From assembly GCA_910583845.1 (NCBI GenBank), contig CAJUAB010000041.1:1-35424 (forward strand): a DNA stretch of 35,424 nt. The letters are read 5' to 3'. This DNA comes from an uncultured Acetatifactor sp. (GTDB lineage: Bacteria; Bacillota; Clostridia; Lachnospirales; Lachnospiraceae). Both the position numbers and the translations under genes were made by a program. Every line of letters starts with the position of its first letter. The first letter of the stretch is position 1. The notes under the pieces were generated by a model. It made no database searches and was not told the DNA's origin. It saw only the letters and a program-made list of their open reading frames with translations. Of the stretch, positions 32,683 through 35,424 are shown piece by piece.

Positions 32683-33021
32683 CGATTTGTTGTCCTCCTC
32701 ATCAAAATGTGAAAAGATAGTGCGCAGTACTTTAATAGCCAGCTGTTTGCGCTCTAAGGGCTGGTTATCTGTAATCTGTCTGAACTGGGCCAGGATATTG
32801 GAGTCGTTGTCTGATACAGAATCAGCCAGCATGTAATCGACAGTGACTCCGAGCCTGTTCACTAGCCTTACCAGCGTATCCAGCGTAAGACTGCGCTCGC
32901 CTCGCTCAATGGCGCCCATGTAGGTATCTGATATATCGATTGCCTCCGCAAGTTCAGCCTGCGTAAGGTTTAATTTTTTGCGTTCTTCGAGTATCCGTTT
33001 CCCTAGCCTCTTGTAATCCAT
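32674..33021 (-). CDS. XRE-family transcriptional regulator
   Basis: A 115-aa DNA-binding protein. The N-terminal HTH (about 5-62) shows LGKRILEERKKLNLTQAEL, then DISDTYMGAIERGERSL for the recognition part and LVRLVNRLGVTVDYML after it. This layout is typical of phage and mobile-element repressors. The C-terminal ~45 residues are helical and charged, perhaps for dimerisation. GGAGG lies about 7 bases ahead of its ATG. It is divergent from the 54-aa Cys/His protein gene and shares the 143-base intergenic region, so it probably controls that operon and itself. Confidence 0.9.
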   Translation of the reverse strand: MDYKRLGKRILEERKKLNLTQAELAEAIDISDTYMGAIERGERSLTLDTLVRLVNRLGVTVDYMLADSVSDNDSNILAQFRQITDNQPLERKQLAIKVLRTIFSHFDEEDNKSSF

Positions 33022-33042
33022 GTAATTACCTCCTTAGCTTCT

Positions 33043-33071
33043 ATTTTATGTAGAATAAATTAATACTTGAA
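33043..33071 (-). promoter_or_regulatory. possible promoter and operator of the XRE gene
   Basis: On the minus strand, TTCAAG (complement of 33066-33071), a 17-base spacer and TAAAAT (complement of 33043-33048). The -10 is overlapped by an inverted repeat, TTCTA (33039-33043) and TAGAA (33051-33055), which could be an autoregulatory site. Confidence 0.3.
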
Positions 33072-33081
33072 ACATCTATAA

Positions 33082-33115
33082 GGGGTAAATATATTGACTA
33101 AATGGGGTATATGTG
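33082..33115 (+). promoter_or_regulatory. direct-repeat candidate operator
   Basis: GGGGTAAATATA (33082-33093) and GGGGTATATGTG (33104-33115) are direct repeats 22 bases apart, about two helical turns. The first abuts the -35 of the operon promoter and the second fills its spacer. A natural candidate site for the divergent XRE regulator. Confidence 0.4.
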
Positions 33116-33122
33116 GTATAGT
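33094..33122 (+). promoter_or_regulatory. promoter of the Cys/His miniprotein operon
   Basis: TTGACT (33094-33099), a 17-base spacer and TATAGT (33117-33122), 42 bases before the ATG of the 54-aa protein. Confidence 0.7.
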
Positions 33123-33164
33123 GAAAAAAGATTTAAAAATATTATCTAAGGAGGCAAAAAGATT

Positions 33165-33329
33165 ATGGCACCACGTTTTAAACCAGTTTGTCAATATTGC
33201 GGAAAAGTAGGAACGACCAGAGCACCTGGTACACCTAGCGGCGGTACCCCTAATCAGACACCAGTAGTCCAAGGAACGTGTCCGTCATCGCCAACTGGTA
33301 AACATGCACCTCGTTGGGAACGTGCATAA
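33165..33329 (+). CDS. 54-aa Cys/His miniprotein (possible zinc-binding), first of pair
   Basis: A very small protein, not recognised as a named family. It has C9-x2-C12 (CQYCGK), a flexible Gly/Thr/Pro-rich middle (RAPGTPSGGTPNQTP), then C39-x7-H47 (CPSSPTGKH) and a terminal APRWERA. Three Cys and one His in this order could hold one zinc ion like a zinc ribbon. No signal peptide, so it is probably cytosolic. AAGGAGG lies ahead of the ATG with about 9 bases spacing. First gene after the promoter facing the XRE regulator. A second protein in the same operon repeats the same Cys/His layout. Function unknown. Confidence 0.75.
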   Translation: MAPRFKPVCQYCGKVGTTRAPGTPSGGTPNQTPVVQGTCPSSPTGKHAPRWERA

Positions 33330-33363
33330 ATTTAAGGGAAACATCTGATTCAGGACAATAAGA

Positions 33364-33798
33364 ATGGATCATTTATCCAAAAGGCATATTGTCCTAGTCA
33401 GATGTTTTACTGTAGTGAGGAACTACTTTAATGAAAAGATATTTACAAGCGAAATCAATATAAAACAGAATAATTTAAAAATAAGCTGGATTATATGTGA
33501 TGTAAGCGTATCAGTGCAGCTTATAATATGTGGGGGTGGGGTTGTGTTTATAATGATACTTGCAGCATTGATTTATATATGTCTGCCATGGTACTTTCAA
33601 ACAACTGTATGGGTGGTAAATCTATTTATGCCAGATCCCATACCGTTTTTAGATGAAATAATCATGTTTGTGCCCATAGCTTACAAGATAAAGAGAATTT
33701 TTGACTTATCAGAGTTTCTTAGAAAATATGGTAAGATTCTGGCAATTATGCTGGGTGTTGGGGTGGTTGTTTTTATTCTGTGTCTTATATTTTTCTGA
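33364..33798 (+). CDS. small membrane protein, function unknown
   Basis: A 144-aa protein with two clear hydrophobic helices: about 51-75 (LIICGGGVVFIMILAALIYI) and about 122-144 (AIMLGVGVVVFILCLIFF). A region with Pro and Asp (FMPDPIPFLDE) and a partly hydrophobic stretch lie between. AGGA is about 8 bases ahead of the ATG, a weak site. The first ~50 residues look poorly protein-like, so translation may start at GTG 33544 or ATG 33553 after the G-rich stretch; that shorter form would be 81-84 aa. No family recognised. Its place between the two Cys/His miniprotein genes suggests it belongs to the same system. Confidence 0.6.
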   Translation: MDHLSKRHIVLVRCFTVVRNYFNEKIFTSEINIKQNNLKISWIICDVSVSVQLIICGGGVVFIMILAALIYICLPWYFQTTVWVVNLFMPDPIPFLDEIIMFVPIAYKIKRIFDLSEFLRKYGKILAIMLGVGVVVFILCLIFF

Positions 33799-33870
33799 TA
33801 GTTATTGATTGAAATGGATCAAAAAGTTTGATGTTATCCGGCAAATCTTTGATAATGGGAGGAGAACGAT

Positions 33871-34065
33871 ATGGGCAAAGCGAATTGCAGAGATACGAAG
33901 ATATGTATTTTTTGTAATATGTGGATGGGAACACCGCCGGATACGAACTATGCAACCGGAATGTCAAAGTTTACTAACAAAAGAGGTATGTGTAAGAACG
34001 ATGGAGAGATGCACACTCCGGAGGATTTATGCAGTTATTTTAATAAAAAACTTATGTATCAATAG
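33871..34065 (+). CDS. 64-aa Cys/His miniprotein, second of pair
   Basis: A small Cys-rich protein. It contains C12-x2-C15 (CIFCNMW), a 25-residue middle and C41-x6-H48 (CKNDGEMH), plus C6 and C54. The spacing C-x2-C-x25-C-x6-H closely matches the 54-aa protein (C-x2-C-x26-C-x7-H), and both middles hold a GTP(P) segment. I infer the two are related. No signal peptide. GGAGG (33858-33862) lies 8 bases ahead of the ATG. A 90-aa frame overlaps it in another register but lacks as good a ribosome binding site. Function unknown; a metal-binding adaptor or regulator is one guess. Confidence 0.75.
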   Translation: MGKANCRDTKICIFCNMWMGTPPDTNYATGMSKFTNKRGMCKNDGEMHTPEDLCSYFNKKLMYQ

Positions 34066-34135
34066 AAAAAGTAAGATATAAGTATGCAGAGAACATAATG
34101 CAGAGAAAGAATATTATTATGGAGGAGAGAGCGTT

Positions 34136-34663
34136 ATGAATAAAAGAGAAAAGAAGGTAGTTATAATAAAGAATTATATCGGAAATATCAGCGGTAACTG
34201 GCCTGCATATTCATATGGTATGATTCCCGCAGTGAAAGCAGCGAATGCCTGTAGTACATATGCCGGTGCAGTACAGCCCAAAGATGTATTCGGTTTGGTT
34301 GATACTTCAATTTCTGGTAACGGGAAAAAGGGGCTATTGTTTACTGAGTATTATATTTACTACAACAATGGATTGTGGGGAAATCAAGGAAAGGTGTCTT
34401 ATAAGCAAGTCAATGAAAGTGGAACAATACCGTCTGCTTTATTTGATGCGGATTATAATAGACAGGCATTAATTGAATTGGTAAGCGCCTTAGCGTATAT
34501 TGAAGGTGGAACTGTTCAAGCGACTATCAATAACCTGGAAAAAACGATTGTTGGAGCTACAGACAAAGTACAGTCTGTATCTGGTACAATAAGCAAGGCC
34601 GCCGATTTTGTAAATGCTTTGGCAGATTTGTTTGGTGGCGAAAATGGAACAACGGAGAAATGA
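34136..34663 (+). CDS. 175-aa protein with possible PH-like motif, function unknown
   Basis: A soluble protein with no signal peptide or membrane helix. The central part DTSISGNGKKGLLFTEYYIYY followed by KVSYKQV recalls a motif of small bacterial proteins with a pleckstrin-homology-like beta fold; this is memory, not a search. The C-terminal ~60 residues (VQATINNLEKTIVGATDKVQ) are helical and amphipathic. An excellent GGAGGAG (34121-34127) stands 8 bases ahead of the ATG. Its N-terminus (KKVVIIKNYI) resembles that of the next protein (KRAIVIKNVL). The next gene starts within a few bases of its stop, so the two are co-translated. Confidence 0.8.
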   Translation: MNKREKKVVIIKNYIGNISGNWPAYSYGMIPAVKAANACSTYAGAVQPKDVFGLVDTSISGNGKKGLLFTEYYIYYNNGLWGNQGKVSYKQVNESGTIPSALFDADYNRQALIELVSALAYIEGGTVQATINNLEKTIVGATDKVQSVSGTISKAADFVNALADLFGGENGTTEK

Positions 34664-34665
34664 AT

Positions 34666-35199
34666 ATGGTAAAAAAACGAGCTATTGTAATTAAGAATGT
34701 TTTGGATCAAAATGGATGCAATTATGATGTAGAGAAAAAAGGGGGACAGATTACTTTTTCTCTGGAAGATAAATATAATAAATTGACATCGAACTGTCAA
34801 ACTCATTTTATCATAACAATTAACCGCCGTGGAATTTCTGTATGTGGAGTATTGGCAACATATATTCCAGAAGACTATAGGCTGGCAGTATCGCAGTTAT
34901 TGTCACTTTTGAACAAGGACCTGAAAGAAGAGACAGAAAGTAACGATGAGATCATGTTTGATATAGATGTCAGGGAAGGTGTTGTCGGAATACGTTGCAT
35001 GCAAACTTTTGCAATGTGGAGATGTCCTAATGAGTTGGATGTTGCAGCAATAATAAGTTTGCCCATATGCCTTATGGATGGATGCGGCGGAGCAATACTG
35101 GCAGTAGCAAATGGAGAGAAAACGGCAGAAGAGGCTTATGAGGATATAGCAAATGCGGATTTTAGTTCTGTAGGTGTGGGGCTCCTCAAAAATATATAG
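34666..35199 (+). CDS. 177-aa YbjN-like protein, function unknown
   Basis: A soluble protein with a pattern of beta strands then two helices and a hydrophobic end. The segments IMFDIDVREGVVGIRCMQTF and LPICLMDGCGGAILAVANG recall the YbjN/type III chaperone-like fold, from memory and unverified. Several Cys are present (C20, C45, C57 and others) but no paired motif. An ATG at 34660 overlaps the upstream stop, but ATG 34666 is chosen because GGAG (34654-34657) is 8 bases from it and only 2 from the other. It is the last gene of the AT-rich operon. YbjN relatives are linked to stress or secretion adaptors, which does not fix a role here. Confidence 0.75.
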   Translation: MVKKRAIVIKNVLDQNGCNYDVEKKGGQITFSLEDKYNKLTSNCQTHFIITINRRGISVCGVLATYIPEDYRLAVSQLLSLLNKDLKEETESNDEIMFDIDVREGVVGIRCMQTFAMWRCPNELDVAAIISLPICLMDGCGGAILAVANGEKTAEEAYEDIANADFSSVGVGLLKNI

Positions 35200-35394
35200 G
35201 TCACAAACTCGTTTTGCTGTAAGCATAATAAGAAGAATCTTTGGTAAGAACTATATATAATCAGAGCAAGTAGATTTTTTCAGGAAGCATATTGGAAGAT
35301 GATTCTCTGGAAAATATTTGCAGACAGCTTCTTACTTTTGTGGTACAATTTAGGCGAAATGTGATATACCCCGAGTTTGCCACATGGAGAGACA

Positions 35395-35422
35395 GAAATG
35401 GAGTCCTGATGGACTCCATTTC
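35395..35422 (+). terminator. 12-bp hairpin at the window edge
   Basis: GAAATGGAGTCC (35395-35406) pairs exactly with GGACTCCATTTC (35411-35422) around a 4-base loop. The window ends 2 bases later, so the expected T-run cannot be checked. The 195 bases from the last stop to here hold no credible gene. Confidence 0.5.
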
Positions 35423-35424
35423 CC

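Noticed and set aside
33165..33329. RiPP precursor peptide
   Set aside because: No leader/core boundary, no modification enzyme or peptide-exporting ABC gene nearby; the two ABC genes in the window are 29 kb away. Cys/His spacing fits metal binding better.
33809..34081. A 90-codon frame overlapping the 64-aa Cys/His protein
   Set aside because: Different register, poor start context; the 64-aa frame has GGAGG at correct distance and the Cys/His layout of its neighbour.

Overview
The window reads as a chromosomal segment of a Lachnospiraceae-type member of the Bacillota (Clostridia). The grounds are strong AGGAGG-type ribosome binding sites, GTG starts, a SAM-I (S-box) riboswitch ahead of metK, DnaE with an N-terminal PHP domain, a type III pantothenate kinase, a SleB-type cortex hydrolase, and a GC-rich, G/C-ending codon style throughout the housekeeping part. 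No rRNA or tRNA gene was recognised.

Layout. 1-6500: a small alarmone synthetase, a coiled-coil tail-anchored repeat protein, two overlapping ABC exporter half-transporters and a flavin reductase-like protein. 6495-9540: dinB (minus strand) and a LysM/G5/M23 endopeptidase fire divergently from overlapping promoters. 9590-12655: murA, then promoter, SAM riboswitch, terminator and metK. 12700-19626: a repeat-rich spacer, dnaE, a duplicated 87-bp hairpin unit, pfkA, a TrmH-family RNA methyltransferase and proC. 19627-20660: about 1 kb with no credible gene but with two kinds of degenerate repeat. 20676-23437: a SleB-like hydrolase and an nfeD-SPFH pair. 23476-29645: a small DUF4274-like gene, then argF-birA-(DUF6145-like)-coaX-dusB-hypothetical, tightly packed. 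29642-32019: greA and lysS, closed by a strong terminator.

From about 32,000 to the end the sequence turns AT-rich and accessory. It opens with a frameshifted excisionase-like HTH relic on the minus strand. A 57-aa ribbon-helix-helix-like protein follows, converging on an XRE regulator. Divergent from the regulator is a likely operon: a 54-aa Cys/His miniprotein, a membrane protein, a second 64-aa Cys/His miniprotein with the same C-x2-C...C-x(6-7)-H layout, a 175-aa protein with a possible PH-like motif, and a 177-aa YbjN-like protein. This small regulated cluster is the best candidate in the window for an undescribed system; its function cannot be read from sequence alone.

Working together: the housekeeping genes cover wall synthesis and remodelling (murA, M23, SleB), replication and repair (dnaE, dinB), methionine/SAM metabolism under riboswitch control, glycolysis (pfkA), proline and arginine metabolism, biotin and CoA supply, and translation (dusB, trmH, lysS). 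All start sites, family names and promoter calls come from reading the sequence and from remembered family features; no database search was run.
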